The notes under the pieces are model-generated. The model was not told the DNA's origin. It worked only from the letters and a program-made list of their open reading frames with translations, and did no database searches. Positions 35,094 to 49,502 of a DNA stretch of 64,000 nt are shown here, piece by piece (within the stretch, counting starts at the first letter, position 1; each line of letters opens with the position of its first letter). Source of the stretch: Azadirachta indica (Eukaryota > Streptophyta > Magnoliopsida > Sapindales > Meliaceae); the NCBI GenBank assembly GCA_022749755.1, contig CM040453.1, forward strand, positions 14,083,368-14,147,367, written 5' to 3'. The translations under genes and the position numbers were made by a program.

Positions 35094-35735
35094 CCAGAGT
35101 AGAGTGATAATAATACTAGTTGGTACTTTTGGTCCCCAAAGCCTCTTTCTTTTCTTTTTTACAGTGAGGAAAAGCAAGAGATTTTTAGAGAGAGGTTAGC
35201 AGAATTCAGAGAAAAGAGCTGAGAGAGTTAGCAGACAGGGCCTGAAATTTTTTGTCTCCACTAATAACTTCTCCACGTCTTCACTCAAACTCCCTCCCTC
35301 CCTTCACCCTTTACTCATTTTTCACTTTTCCTCTTTCTTTCTTCTATATTTGTGTTGTCATATAATTACTGAGTTTTCTTTTAATAATTACTGGTTTATC
35401 ATGGTAACAACTGTTGTTACTGTAAATTGCTCTTCTTTTTTTCAAGAGAAACAAACAACCTGAGAGTAGTAAACAATACTTGATTGCTAAAACCAAGAAA
35501 GGAAGAAAAAAATAAATCAAAACAAGAAAATTAAAAAGTGGGGGTATTTATATTTTCTTTGCTTTGGTTTGATTATTTATTTTTCTTTAGCTTTATCTGC
35601 CGACAGAAAACGAGGCCATAAAGGGCCACAACAACTCAAGACTGATACCTTAGCCAATAGCCAAGACTTGAGCATTTTCTCTCCTGTTTTCCTTCTCATT
35701 CTCTCTCACTCTCTCTCCTTCCCTTCCATTTAGCC
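33114..35735 (+). other. HNH 3' flank, intergenic DNA and GATA-gene promoter/leader
   Basis: No protein gene recognised. An acidic frame near 34180-34230 (a GAAGAAGATGATGATGAC tract) is best seen as low-complexity DNA. An AAAT-type repeat lies at about 34350-34375 and a GA microsatellite at 35058-35091. The last 300 bases are CT-rich (35680-35720), as expected of the GATA-gene 5' leader. Confidence 0.45.
35058..35091. repeat. (GA)17 microsatellite upstream of the GATA gene
   Basis: An uninterrupted GA tract about 650 bases upstream of the GATA ATG. GA tracts near plant promoters can bind BBR/BPC factors, but function is not shown here. Confidence 0.9.
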
Positions 35736-36969
35736 ATGGATTTCTGCCGGAATGTGTCTGCTTCCGGTGACCAGTACCAGCAGGAGCAAGTTCTTTCTAG
35801 TCCTCCTTGCTCCAAGCTTGGTGCTTTAACCTCCAACCCTCTTGATGATCTTTTCCCTGCTCATAACACGGTTAGTACTTCTGTTCTGGTTTTCTCTCTT
35901 CGGAGGGTTCAGCTGAGTTGAGCTCCGGTTTTCTTCTCCTGGGTTCTCTGTTTCCTTTTTTAGAGTTTCTTCCCTTCTTTTCTTGCCTGGTTTTTTCCCT
36001 CTTATGCGTGTTTTCTTTTTCTGCTATCTATTTTGTTAGAGAAGGGGCTGAGATGGAAAAACCTTTGCTTTGGTCTTGTTGTATGTGTTGTTGTATCTTT
36101 GCATGCTGTTTTGAATATTTCTTTCATAAAAAGGTCAAATTTTTTTCTTCAATCTTTGGCTTGGTTCATACTGATTCTTTCTTTTCTGTGACTTGCAGGA
36201 AGTTGATGTTAGCTTGGAATGGCTATCCATATTTGTAGAAGACTGTTTATCAAGCTCAGGAATACGACTACCAGCGGCTGAAGCAGGCAACAAAAATGTT
36301 CAAAATGGAAGCACAACAACAGTGACAGCACCAAAATCCCCAAAACCCTTGCAGAATAAACCCCGACAGATAACCCCACCTTCCCTGGAAAAGTTTGTAG
36401 TTCCAGGCAAGGCAAGAAGCAAGAGGAAAAGAACTTCCAGTTGCAGGACTAGTGAAACTCGTTCATTGAGCAGTTGGACTCAGAACTTCAACCCAGAAAG
36501 CCATCTCTTTGAGTTAACTAGCTCTGACCCTCCTTTGCTTCAACAGGCCTACTGGCTTGCTGACAGTGAACTCATTTTGCCCAAAAAAGAAGACAACACA
36601 AACACCCCCAATACCAACACCAACAACAACAGAGTGAAAGTTAATTATGAAGAAAACACTGAAACAAAGGAAGAAAACCAGGATGAAGTTGAGGAATTGG
36701 AGAAGAATGTGGTGGAAGGAAAGGAGGTTGGGCAGCAGCAGCCAAGGAGGTGTACCCATTGTCTAGCCCAGAGAACCCCACAGTGGAGGGCTGGACCATT
36801 GGGTCCCAAGACTCTTTGCAATGCATGTGGAGTGAGGTATAAGTCAGGGAGATTACTGCCAGAATATAGGCCAGCAAAGAGTCCAACTTTTGTTAGCTAC
36901 CTGCATTCCAATTCTCACAAGAAAGTTATGGAGATGAGAATGGCTTTGATGTCTCCAGCTCCTAAGTGA
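35736..36969 (+). CDS. GATA transcription factor, plant subfamily A (GATA5/GATA7-like)
   Basis: Exons 35736-35870 and 36199-36969 (ACACG|gttagt ... ttgcag|GAAGTT) give 301 residues. The N-terminus ([20 protein letters not shown]) and the [20 protein letters not shown] segment are conserved in A-type GATA factors. A basic patch KARSKRKR, a likely nuclear signal, follows at about 115-125. An Asn/Glu-rich stretch precedes the single type-IV zinc finger, C-X2-C-X18-C-X2-C with C230, C233, C252 and C255 and the usual [20 protein letters not shown] core. The tail [14 protein letters not shown] is typical of this subfamily. It binds WGATAR sites in nuclear DNA and may act in light or growth regulation, as relatives do. 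Target genes cannot be told. The finger has LAQRTPQWR where many relatives have LAQKTPQWR, a conservative change. Confidence 0.94.
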
Positions 36970-39900
36970 AGCAAGTTATTATGAGAGGAGTATTTCTCTG
37001 GATTAAACTTCCAATTTTCAATGTAAAAAAGCTCAAGATTTAGCACTTTAGTTTTAGATAGAAAACTATCCAGAAATCTTTAAATCTTTAACCACGAGCA
37101 GTGCTGTAGTAGTAGTCATCTGTGATTCTACTGCAATTTAATTTCATGGCTATTAATTATTAGTAAAAGTTTAAAACTTTAAAAGTGTTCCCTTCTTTCT
37201 TTAAGCATCCCAGGTATTTCCCTCATCAGTTAAATGGATAACAAGATTTGTCACCCCCAGGAAAGTTTGTGTTTTGGATTTTCTCGGGAAAAATAACAGT
37301 TAATAACATGCATTATATATCATTAAACTAAAAACCAATGCAGTCTGAAAAGGACATGGCTTCGAATGATGTTGCCCTTTGCTTTGCAGAATATTTTGAC
37401 CCACAGTAAAATAAAATAAACAATCTTTTTCCATTCTGAATTCAGAAAAGAATCCAATATTGTCATCACTGTTTACACACAATGTAAAAATTAAGAAGAA
37501 ATAATTAAATAAAGAAATTGTGATTACATAGTACATAAGAAATGAAATCATTAAAATAATGAATTTGGAATTGGAGGTATTGATTTTGGCAGTACGTATA
37601 AATAGTAGATCAGTTGAAGGAATCCAGGCATGCAGATGCACATGGACATGCACGTGACCTTTTTTATTCATTATCCCATGTACCAATAGATTCTCCTTAA
37701 AATGGGTTACAGATATTGAAACTCAACAGATTCTCATCTTTTCTATCTTCTCTTCTCCTTCCTTCTTCTTCCACAGTGTCCCTCTTTTACTCTTTGCATT
37801 TTCCTCCTTCACCACCTCAGGATTCACCCAACATCCCATACCCTTTAATTCTTTTTTCTTTTGGGTTAAAAAAGTAAATTAATATAAGGTAAAATTCATT
37901 TTAATCTATAAGATTTTACCTAATTAAACTAACAAGTCCTAATAGTTTTTAAGAATAGCCTAAAACAGCCCAATTTGTTAGAAACAAACATATGTTCTGA
38001 TTATAAAAAAAAAAAAAAACGAAATAATATGTTATATTTACATAAATCCGCAACAATTATTGACATAATAATTGAGAATATATTATCGATCAAGTGAACA
38101 TGTAATATTTCGTCTTTATATTTTAGAATCATGACTACAATACAATTGTTATAACCTACAATATATAGAGTTATAGCAGTTGGATTGCAACCCTATCGGC
38201 TTTTTGTTATATATAGTAAAATATCCCATTTTTCAAAATTTGATTCCTATTCTCACACATTTCTTATAACTGTAATGCATAACGATTATATTTGTAATAT
38301 GACTCTTGAATTATAGTTGGTAAAACTTAAAAAAAATTTAAAAATTTGTGGAAGATATGGTATTGAGGGACCAATATATTGAAGATTAGGGTTTCGTGCA
38401 AGCACAAGTTATGGACCACATCCTAAGACTTAGTATGCAATACAAATAAAATATAGCATAATGTAAAAGGATGGGATTACCCAATTTGATGTAGAAAGAT
38501 ATTAAAATTGATGAAATCATGTATGTAGCAAATCAAAATAACATTTCTTGCAAGAGCACGACATATAGACTAGGTCTTCTCATTGACAAATTACATGTAT
38601 TAGGTTAGGGTTTCATGGGACATCTCATTTTTGTTTTTTTATAAATTTTTAAAATAGTATATAAATATTAATATAACTTTTTCCTAACTTTATTACGAAT
38701 AACGGTTAATTCTCAATTTTTTTTATTATATTATAATAGTAATTTCTCGAGACATCCTAAACTTTTGTTGTGGTAGCAAGGAATCAAATTTTTGATAAAT
38801 TTCTTTTCTAGAAAGTAATCTGTGCATTAAAAGTATTTTATATGCACTTGATAAATTTTTCTATTAGATAGAATGTATGACAATGCAAATGATCGAAATA
38901 TACAATATACTAAGGAAGAAATTTTTTAACGTAATATTTATGAATATATTAATATAACTTATAGTGAAAATAATTTTTTCATAATCTTTGATTTTACATA
39001 AAAATCCTTAATATGGTAATAAAATTTAGCTTTCATATTTCTCTTTTATATAAGCTTATCTCCCTTTCATCTTAAAAGAGAAGAGTTTGAATCCCTACAA
39101 CTACATTAGATAGTTTTTTCTGGAATTAGAATAGATTTCGTCTAAATTGAGTACAATTTTTAAATTTAGTACTAAATTTATCGTTAGTCCCATCCATGTT
39201 ACTTATCGACCATTAATAAATTTTCAATTAATAAATCTATCATTCAAGTACCCCTACCCCAAGTTGCGTGAGATAAATTTTTCATAGATTGGAATGCTAA
39301 ACTTATATCTATTTTCACTCTCGATTGTCAGTAAATTTTCAATTTAGTATCGATAAATTATCTATGTAATTGTATAATATAAAAAACAATACTTTTCTAT
39401 AGTTGTTTTACCTACCCAAATTAAATTAAATGAATACCTACTTATTATTCAAAGTTAAAAAGAAAAGAAGGTACAATATTTTATTTTTAAATTTTAAATT
39501 TTAAATTATTAATTCTTAAAACTTGTAAGAATAAAACATCATGTTGTATTGAGGAATAATGACACATGAATTATGCTTTGAAGAAATTGCAATGCATGAC
39601 AGGTAAGCAAGCAACCAAATCTTATCTTCCCCTTTTTTTTTCCTTTTTCTTTAGAAAAATCGTTATAATTTCAATTCCCAACTTTTCAAATTTGAATCCC
39701 ATATACACCTTTACAAAACTAATTAAAAATTTATAAATTTCAATTAAAAATTTAAATTTTTTTGAAAAAAAAATTGAAATTATTTGTAATTAAGTCATCT
39801 AATTTTAGGTGGGGGTGGGTGGTTATGTGATTATAACACTCTTTATAGCAGCAGCCTATGCTTCATGGGCCCCTTTCTTTATTTCCTATTTTGACAACTA

Positions 39901-40700
39901 TATATACCTCCCTCCATCATTCCTATTTAATATAATACATACCTTCATTCACATAAATAATATACATATATATGTATTTATTATTGAAAAAATAATTCTA
40001 TAAATTCAAGATCGAGACTAACGGTCAATTTGGTACAATTTTTTAATTAGAGTTTCTTTAAAAAGAATTTTTAACCAAAAAAAAATATTGATTGTATAAT
40101 TGTTACGATTATTTCTAATAAAAATTTTGTTATTATTTTTATAAACAAATTTTTAAAAAATTATATTATGATAGAAATAAATTAAAATGTTTAAAATAAA
40201 TAAGAGAATTCTAAAAAATTTACTCCCAACAACTTAAGTTTTGGGTGTCTTTCATAGAAATAAAATATTTTTTTTAATTTATTAAAAGTTCTTTTTTTAG
40301 TAATAACTTAAGAACTTGAAAATATTTTGAAAAATAATTTTTAAATTAATTTTTTTCTTAACTAGAAGATTAAGCCATGCCTAGTAGGTGCTTAGACATA
40401 CTATATTAAATAAATCATATCGTTAGAAGAACCGTATATTTTATAAACAGTATTAATTTCGGTGCATTTATTTTTTAAATTTAAGAAGAAATGGGTTATA
40501 ATTTGCCGACAATTTTGTTTTATGTATGTATGAAAATGAAATGGTGTGATTTTCAAAATATTATTTTTAATATAAAAAATAAAATAAAAATAATGGCATA
40601 CAATTTGTCAATTAAACTTTTATAGGTTACAAGTATAATATGAGACATAAATTTAAACAAAGTTTGACCAAAAATGCAAGGTGGCTCAATGAAGTATTGG

Positions 40701-40743
<43 letters not shown>

Positions 40744-42473
40744 TTACACGTCTCTATCACTATCACACTTTCAATTATTAGCTCCATTATTTGTTTTCAT
40801 CTTTATTTTTTCATTTTCATCCTTCAAAATTTTATATTTATAGAATCAATTTATAATTTCTTTTCAGTTATAATTGTGGTAGCTGAATTCGATATATAAT
40901 AATATATATAATTATATTTATAATTTATAATTTATAGTATCAAAGTTATGAAAAATTATGTCTTAAATTGAACGTGCGCCTTTCGATTTAAATAGATGAT
41001 GAATTCGATCTAGTGAATATAATTAACCAATTTTTATTGATTGAATTCACATTATGATTAACCAATTCCTGACTTTTTGATTGATTATTGATTGAATAAT
41101 TATTTTATCAATGAAATTTTTTTTAAAAAATTAAGTTCCCACTAACAGAATTTAAATTTTGAAATAAAGTGAGAACTAGTAGTGTAATCAATGATTATTC
41201 GTACAATTATTTAAGTAAGAATTGAGTTGTCCACATAATCACATAAAGTGCTTGTTATCAACTAATAAGCAAAATAAGAAAAAGTATGTGTATATATATA
41301 TACATATATATATATATATCAATAATTATTTAATTTTATAATTTTTTTATATTATTTGTCCACCAATAAATTTATAAAATTTTAATGATCGGAATATGTT
41401 AACAACCTTTTACTTGTACATAATTTGTAAGATTTAACTTTAACCGTAAAAATATTTAAATTCAACAGTTTTTTATATAAGAAATTATATAAAGTTAAAC
41501 AACTGATTATCTTTTGTTTATGCACATAAGATTAATAATAAGAATAAAGAAAATATTTGGTGTAGGTTAGATTATGATGAAATATGATATCAACTCTAAG
41601 AAAAATTTAAAAAAAAAAAAAAAAGAATGCCCAAGTGGGATTGTTGTTGTGTTGGTAGGGTTTTGTGGTTGCATAATTGAAAGGCTCTTATGATAAGTAG
41701 TCTTGTTCATGTTTTATCATGCTTATTGTAAGGTCTACATCAAAATTTGAAAAAGGAGAGGTAGAGAAAAGGAAAAGGAGTATGTATTTTTTTTAAAAAT
41801 TTTTACTTTTTGTTATAGAATAAAGATAAATTTGTACTTTTTTTTTTCTTGTATTCTTTTACATTTAATGTTTTTAATTTTATTTCGCAACATATATAGA
41901 TAAAAGATTGTCATTTCTTGTTACTTTAGCTTTTTATTTATTCATAATAATATAGTATCAAAACATATGGCTTGATTAACATCATATTTGATACAAATAT
42001 TAAAAGTTCAAAATAAAAAAGTATATAAAGTAAATTTGGACCTGAAAAATCCACATAAAAGTTCCCAATGCTTGTTTGATAATGCTGATAAACACTATAC
42101 AAGTACTAAATTAAGAAATATACGTATTTATTCACCTGTTTGGCTATTTGTTTTACAGGCATTTATCAAATTTAATTGGGATTAGAGATGATTTTAAAAT
42201 TAGTGAAATAATTTTTTAACTCACTTGAGCATCACTCAGTCATCAATTGCTGATGAAACAGAAGCTAAAGAGAAGCACTCAAATCCTATTTTCAGAACTA
42301 CAACAAAAGTGGATCAAGTAAAATGCTAAGTAATGACAAAAGATTGATCAATCATCAAGTGAAATTTTATTGAATAATCAATCAAAATAAATATACCTCA
42401 AGAAGCTCTGCAGTACAAGAAACTATAAAAAAATTGGATGGAAAGTAAATCAGAGGTGTCAACTAACATAAAT
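36970..42473. other. Gene-poor AT-rich region between the GATA and GH17 genes
   Basis: The first 200 bases are GATA-gene 3' UTR. The rest is A/T-rich with several open frames of no recognisable similarity. TA microsatellites occur at 40704-40739 and 41289-41319. Scattered blocks look like decayed transposon sequence, but I could not assign ends. The last 200 bases on the right are 3' flank of the minus-strand glucanase. Confidence 0.4.
40704..40739. repeat. (TA)18 microsatellite
   Basis: An uninterrupted TA tract in intergenic DNA. Confidence 0.9.
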
Positions 42474-45400
42474 TTACAGGATCATGAATGTTAGTAACAT
42501 GACAAGGAATGAACCCACGAGCGAAGGGCTTAACGAAGGAGAAGAAAAACCTGAAGGAGGAGGAGCAAATTTGGGAGATAACTGGATGATGAAATTACAG
42601 TCCCCTTGTGATATGTTCTGTGTAGTGACTGTGGCCAAACCTTGAAAACCACAGGCCAAGTCATCCTGGTTCTTTATTTGGTAGTACATGTTGAATGCAT
42701 ATGAAGCATTCCCATTAGCATCCAAGCTATTACAGGAAGAGCCATATCCAAGGGATGTGCAATCTCCATTGGAGCAAGCAAAATCTATGTTATCTGCAAG
42801 TTTGCTCACATCCTTGGCATTTGGATTAAACATACACCATTTGTTAGGGAGGTATTTCACATCCCTCGCGCCTACAAGCATTTTGTTTTGACCCTGACCG
42901 CTGAGATCCATCGCGAATTTAGGCTGTCCATCGTACCTAAAGATTCCCCAGTGACGCTCAAAATCTCCAGGATCAATACTCTTTGCATCCTCATCAAGTA
43001 AACTGAATAAGTAAACCTCGATATTTCCAGGTCGAAGTGGGGTGCCTTTGTTGGCTGCAAGTCTTGGTAAAAGACCATTGTAGAATCTATAAGCATCACC
43101 GGCATTGGCATTCTTGTCTCCATCTGTAGGCCAACCCACCTCCCCTACCAAAATGGGCATGTCTCCATGGCCAACAGCTTTCAGAGCAGAAACCAAAGTA
43201 TCAAAGTTGGCATCAAACACATTCGTGTACTGAATCCCACTTCCACTATCAACAATGGGAGTACCCCCGTCAAAGAAGGCATAGTTAAAAGGGAAGTCAT
43301 CGTTTCCATAAAGACTTAGGAAAGGATAGATGTTTACAGTGAAAGGTGCTTTGTTCTTAGCTAGAAACTCAACAATCTGGGTCATTTGGTCAGCGATATC
43401 TGTTCGGAATCTTCCAAAAGAGGGATAAGGGTTGTTGTCTGGAGAAAAGTAGACATCGGCATTTGAGGGCACAGTGGCCTTCACGGAGTCTCCAAGCCCA
43501 GCTTCATTGAGAGCATTTTGAATGTTTTGAAGTGCTGGAAATGTGGTGTTTAAGTATGAGCCATTGTAGGCTTTAAGGAAAGGTTCATTACCAACAGCAA
43601 CGTATCTGCACAAAATTGAAAAAAAGATTAAAAGAGCAAAAAGCAAAAAGGAAAATTTGAGATTGTGTACTTAATTGCAGGGTAAGAATCTAATAAAACT
43701 ACCGATATTAAAGTTAAAACTAACTAGTAATAACAAAAAAGTAATAAACTAATTGATGAATAGAAATTTCTCAACCAAGTGACTTGAAAATAAGAACAAC
43801 TGATTGCAACTGTGATAATTCTCAAGAATATTCCTTATTTTTAAAGTAAGGAGTATGAACACACTACAACCTTAAAGTAATCAACACTTTCACAGTCAAG
43901 CGTGGAATCTTGTTCTATTCTATTCACCATTTACAAGAAAGGTTTACCTAAACGATAAAGACTTCCTAATTGGATTCTTCAGCAGACTTTGTCATGACTA
44001 CTCTATGAATAAGAATTACATCCTTTACTTGCACATAAAAATAATTTACTGGAGAAGCTTCCTTTTCACGAGTGCGAAATATTTATACTGTACATAGAAA
44101 ATTTTGTGGTTTATGCTTAGCAAAATACATAAAGCAATGTAACAATTCTGATTCATTATCAGTTTTCCATTCAAAAAGTACTGAAACCTCAACGATTGTG
44201 GTCCATAAATCAATCGCAAATGAAAATCATGATAAGGATTTCTAAGAAAGAACCTAAGTGAAAGAAAGATAGGCTGAGTTGTAAAACTTATAAGACCATC
44301 ACTCCCTTTAAATTATGCTTTGGACCAGCAAGCTGGCTTGGTACGAAAAGTGAAACGATTCATCAAAACTCTCCCAAAACTTCAAGCTGAATTTTATAGT
44401 TCTATTCCTAAATAGTGCACATGAATTACAACTTTTCCCAACTGACATTATCAGCAGTCAGCTTTTGGAGTGACCAATATTTCCAGTTGCTCTTGATGCA
44501 TAGTCTTTTCCAGAACAAGATACCCTCAGAAAAGCTCCACTTGAAGAATCTAATGCCCCAATTCACAGACAGGCACTTATAAAAAAGAAACTAAAAGCTG
44601 GTACATATTTACAAGTTGGAATGTGTTTCTCTAAGATTCCAGATTTCCTTTTCCTTTTCTTAAAAATTATCAGAATGTGATATCATTTAATAGCAATCTG
44701 ATTGCTAACCATTCATTAAATGCACAACAGATCAAAAAATAATTTTTACCAATAAACAATTGTTAACTGTCACCTAATATCATAATCAAAATTATGTCAA
44801 CTAATAAACAAATCCTACTTGCACACCAAAAATTAATGCACATTAATCCTGCTGTTAATGAGTCATCCGGATGTGAAGTCTAATATTCTATGAATCACTG
44901 TGATGAGTAAAAGCAGTGGAATTTCGGAAAGGGCAAGCAAGGAGAGAAAGAACGCAGATAATGAGCTCCACAATCTATGACAATAGAATTGTCTGAATTT
45001 CTCGAGCAACATGAGATATATCAAATCCTATTGGTGATTTGGAACAAAAGGTACAATTTGAACAAAAAAAAAATATCTTACTTGATGTCAACTCCTCTAT
45101 AATCAAAAGATTCTTAGATTAAGACAATTGGAGAATCATCAGAATTCAAGAACATACATGATTTTTTCAGCAGCTGAATTATAATATACCAAAGAGAAAA
45201 ACATAAATTAAATCAGTAACCATCACAACAACAATCCCATGCTTCAAATCAAAGAAGCCCAATCATCACCGTTTGCAATACATATACAGTACTAATGATC
45301 ATCAGCTCAGACAATTCTATATAAACCAAATCTAACTGTTGATTGCAGCACAGAGAATAAAAGGCAAACACGAATTATAGCGCAAGCAACTAAAATTACT

Positions 45401-45771
45401 CGAACCATAAGTAATTTGACAGAAAGGAGAAATTTGACTTACTTGATGTTAACACCACCATTGAAATTGTATCGAGTGACATTCCTCTTAACCCACTCTT
45501 TGGCTTTATCATAACTATTCATGGCCTCAAGTTCTTTATTAGGAATTGCAGCCATGACTTCAATGCCAGTACCAGCAAGAGCATTCATGGTTCTTGAATC
45601 TGCGTCAAAAAGCTTCACTTTTGATATCCCATTGTCTTTCAACATTTGCACCACCGTTTTCGGAGGCAGTTGGTGTGTAGCCATAGTCCCCCAGTTTACA
45701 CCGAGACCGTGAACACAAGATCCCAACAGACCAAAAAACGATAAAAAAATAAGAAACCAAGTTCTACCCAT
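42474..45771 (-). CDS. GPI-anchored glucan endo-1,3-beta-glucosidase, GH17 with X8/CBM43 domain
   Basis: Two exons, 45771-45443 and 43605-42474, join across a split Lys codon (ATCAA|gtaagt ... tgcag|ATACGTT) into 486 residues. A signal peptide (about 1-22, [15 protein letters not shown]) is followed by the GH17 barrel starting LGVNWGTMA. The acid/base glutamate is E117 in VGNEP and the nucleophile E265 in [10 protein letters not shown], both present. A six-cysteine X8/CBM43 carbohydrate-binding module follows (about 365-452), then a Pro/Ser linker and a hydrophobic tail ([16 protein letters not shown]) fitting a GPI-anchor signal. The protein should sit on the outer plasma membrane or at plasmodesmata and hydrolyse callose-type beta-1,3-glucan. 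It resembles the 'glucan endo-1,3-beta-glucosidase 8' group (At1g64760/At3g04010-like, from memory). The 1.8 kb intron lies just before the first catalytic motif. Confidence 0.94.
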
Positions 45772-46620
45772 AACTACTGATTGTCTCCCGGGAAAGAAAA
45801 AACGATATTTTCTAGAGAAAGTAATTGGTTTCTCTTTGATTTCCCGTTATAAGTAGTGTGAACAAAAGCGTTATTAAAAGAGAGGGAAAAGGCAACGGTT
45901 TTGGCAGGTGGGTGCGATAAAACAGCGAAAATTAAGAGATCATGAAACAGAGAAAGGAAAAGGAAAAGAAAAAAAGAAAAATAGAATCGATCAAAATATC
46001 AGGGAAGAATATAAATAGAAAAATGAAGCCAAAAATAAGAATATTTATCCGTATATTTCCCAAGATTTTTATTTCACTTCAGTATACAACTAAAAACTGG
46101 AACGAGAAAATCTCGAGAGAGAGAAAACAGAGAGAAGTTATTAATCAATGAAGCTTTAATCTCTAAGCAAGTAGAAAAACGGAAACAGAGCGACCCCGAA
46201 AACGACTGCTGAGCTTCCCAAAATGAAAATTTCTGAAACAAAAATCAGTATCAATCAATTTCAGAAGATTTGGTTTGATCCAAGGAACAAAATATGAACT
46301 GAATGGCGTGTACACATTGAGAAGAAGGTGAACTGGAAACCATCAATGGAAGAGGAATGAATTTAAGAGAAACCCAGAGAAAAGAAAGAGTAATTTTTCA
46401 AAAAGCGGGTTGAATGTGAAGGCACGAAAATTTTGATAGTGAAAGGGAAGAATCTGTCCAATGATTAAAAGACAAAACAGAAGAGAAAGAGAATTTTGTT
46501 GGTAATGAAGAGAGAGAGATCGATTTTGGGAGTTGTCACAAAGGAAAACAGAGCAAGTCTTAACGGCTAGATTTTGAGAAAGTGTTACAAAGAAAACGTT
46601 AGATTATGATTTCTAAGTGA
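45772..46620 (-). promoter_or_regulatory. GH17 gene 5' leader and promoter region
   Basis: Purine-rich sequence on the plus strand, hence CT-rich on the gene strand, extends about 800 bases upstream of the ATG. This is typical of a plant leader, possibly with a leader intron that I could not place. No clear TATA box or conserved upstream frame seen. Confidence 0.35.
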
Positions 46621-49470
46621 AAGGGGAAAATATAATAATAATGCAAAATAACGCGTTTTTGTTTAATTAATTAATTAATTAATTAAGAATGTTAATTAAA
46701 TAATTACCATCAGAGGAGTTTTCTGGGTTGTTTTAATTTTATTTACCTTTTCTTACTTAAAACATCTAACTGTTGAAGCTTAAAAATATTTAACTATTAA
46801 CGATAATAAAAATATTTAACTATTAATGATAAAAAAGTCTTTTAGGTGACACAGACGAATGTCTAAAATCAAATATTAATATTTAAGTATTTATTGTAAA
46901 TAAAATTTTAAGTAAAAGGAGTAAGTACAAACGATATGCAATTCAATACTTGAGAGTGGTTTGATTAGCGAGATTTAGTATTATTGTTGTTGCGTTATAA
47001 ATGTAAAATTAGAATTATTCAATTTTAATTGAGATTCTTAAGGTTATAATACAACAATTGTAAAATAAAATTTAAAAATTGACACAAAATTTAATATTTT
47101 ATACTTAGGATAATGAATGTGACTTTATTTGATTATGATGGTTCATAAACATATAAATTATATATAATGATTCTAAATTATTTTGATATTACTACTACGA
47201 ATGTTATTATTATTTAACATTTTATTCACATGATTTTTTTTTATATATTAATTATTTAATTTTATTTATACGACTAAATTTTTCTCATAATCAAGTTGGA
47301 GAGAGATAGGTTGTATGATATAGTAATATATAAAAGAAAAATAGTGATTCAAAAAAAAAAAATCTGAGTTTAAAATTCATAATTGAAAGTTATAACAAAA
47401 TTTGATCAATTTCATATTTATTTTAACTTTTCATTGTTTGTTTGACTTATCATAAATAATAATTGAAATTAAACAAAATCATTGAAAGTTTTTTTGATAG
47501 AATAAATTAAATGAGATGTTTATTTAATTTATCATTTATTTTTTTTATTTTAATTTAAAAAAGAAAGAAGTTATTTTCTCCTAACTTAAATAGTTTGAGA
47601 TATATTTGATATATTTAAATAATCAAAATTTTGATAACAGTTAAAAAAAATAAATGTTGGGTGTTTGATAAGTAACATTTATCACCCCTATTCAATACTT
47701 GTTAAAAAAAGAAAACTTTTCTAGGAATAATAATTTAAATATTTTTCAAGTTTGTTTTACTTAAATTTAAAAAATATTTTTGGAAAACAGAAGGTTGAAA
47801 AGTTTTCTTAAACAAAACGCTCCACTCTATTATTTGAGGAGAGTACACTTGAAGGAAAGCAGAAACAGACAAGTCTTCTGTTTTCTCTTTCCGAGTCTCT
47901 ATTTGTTTTTTAAATTTTTTTCTACTAATTTTATTAATATTTTAATTGCTTATAAATCAAGAAAAAAAAAAAGATAATTGCCAATAAAAATTTTACATTA
48001 GATAACATACAACAATAATTAATTATTACTATGGGGATGACGTGTCCCACTTCTGACATTCCGAGTTGCTTATGCACAATGGTCCATTTTGAATCATTAA
48101 AGAGTTTTATTGTAATTTCACATCTTATAATTTTCTTTATTTGAAAGATTGAATGATATGTTTCAGGCCATTGCACTTTAGTCTATAATATTTTAAAATC
48201 TTGACATATAGGTCCATTTTGATAAACATTATTTAAAGATTAAGGGATTGTTTATTTTTCTATATAAAGTCTAACTATAATTATTCATATATTTAAGAGT
48301 TCTTTATTCTTTAATTTATATTAAATATTTATTAAAAATATTTAAATATAATTAAATTAAAAATTTTAATTAAATTTGAATGAGTAAAAATCTACATAAT
48401 TTAATATTTTTATTTTTTAAAAATAATTTTATTTTATTAATTTATTTACTAATAAAATTAAAATTTTACTTAATTATTTTTTATATATCTTTTCTCTATT
48501 ATTGTTCCTCACTATTTTTTTTATAACTTAATTTATTTTATTTTTTAATTATTACAATAAATTTGTATATTTACTTAATTACAATTATATCATAATATGA
48601 CATATTATTTTTATTTAATTTTTTATTAATTTTTATATCATTAATTAAATTTTTTTAAAAATTAATATCAAATAAATAATAATGTATATATTAATATAAT
48701 TTATCATTTTTTATTTATTATTGTGCTAATATAATTAAAATTATTATAAATACAAATATATTATTTAAAAAAGTATATATATTAAAATTTTAATTTTTAA
48801 ACTTTTTTAAATCTGAATTTTTAAACAAATAAATTAATACTTATTTCCAAATGTTTTAAAATAAAAAGAAAATATAATATTTAAATTCAGATTTCAATTA
48901 AATTCAAATTTTAGTAATATTTAAAGTTCAAATAAACAAAAAAAAGCTACCTAACTGTTATGAGTTACAAAATAATTTCTTTAATGTAGTTGCAAAAAAT
49001 TTAATAAACTGTTTCTAAATATTTGATAAATTGTAATGTCGAAGGTGCGGTAAATTTCGAAAATAAAATACATGTTATTGTCTGATATGAGTATCATATT
49101 TTAAAACCTGTGAAATAGTGGTGTATTTAAAGCAAAGACTAGGGATCTTATTGTAATTTTATTCGTATTTTTCTGTTTTGTTTTTTCAAAATTTTCGCTT
49201 ACTTTTATGGGTGGTCGGTCACCGACAGGCAGCATGAGTTCACTTTTTGGGATTCATGTCCAGCACTTTTTTTTTTTAAATAAAAAACAAAATTCATATT
49301 TTTTTAACAGTTTAAATTTTTTTGGAGAATAGTGATAAATACTTTTATATATGATTGACAACTGACTAGTATTATAGAGATTTGAAGGGTGATACATCTA
49401 ATAAAAAAATTAAAAATTTTACCACAAGAATTAAAAGTCCAAATTGAAGTATAAAAATTAAAAATTTTAG

Positions 49471-49502
<32 letters not shown>

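Noticed and set aside
48245..48945. Possible hAT-like element with GTTTATTT ends
   Set aside because: The inverted ends are short and in extremely AT-rich DNA, and no target duplication could be found, so it was not listed as a feature on its own.
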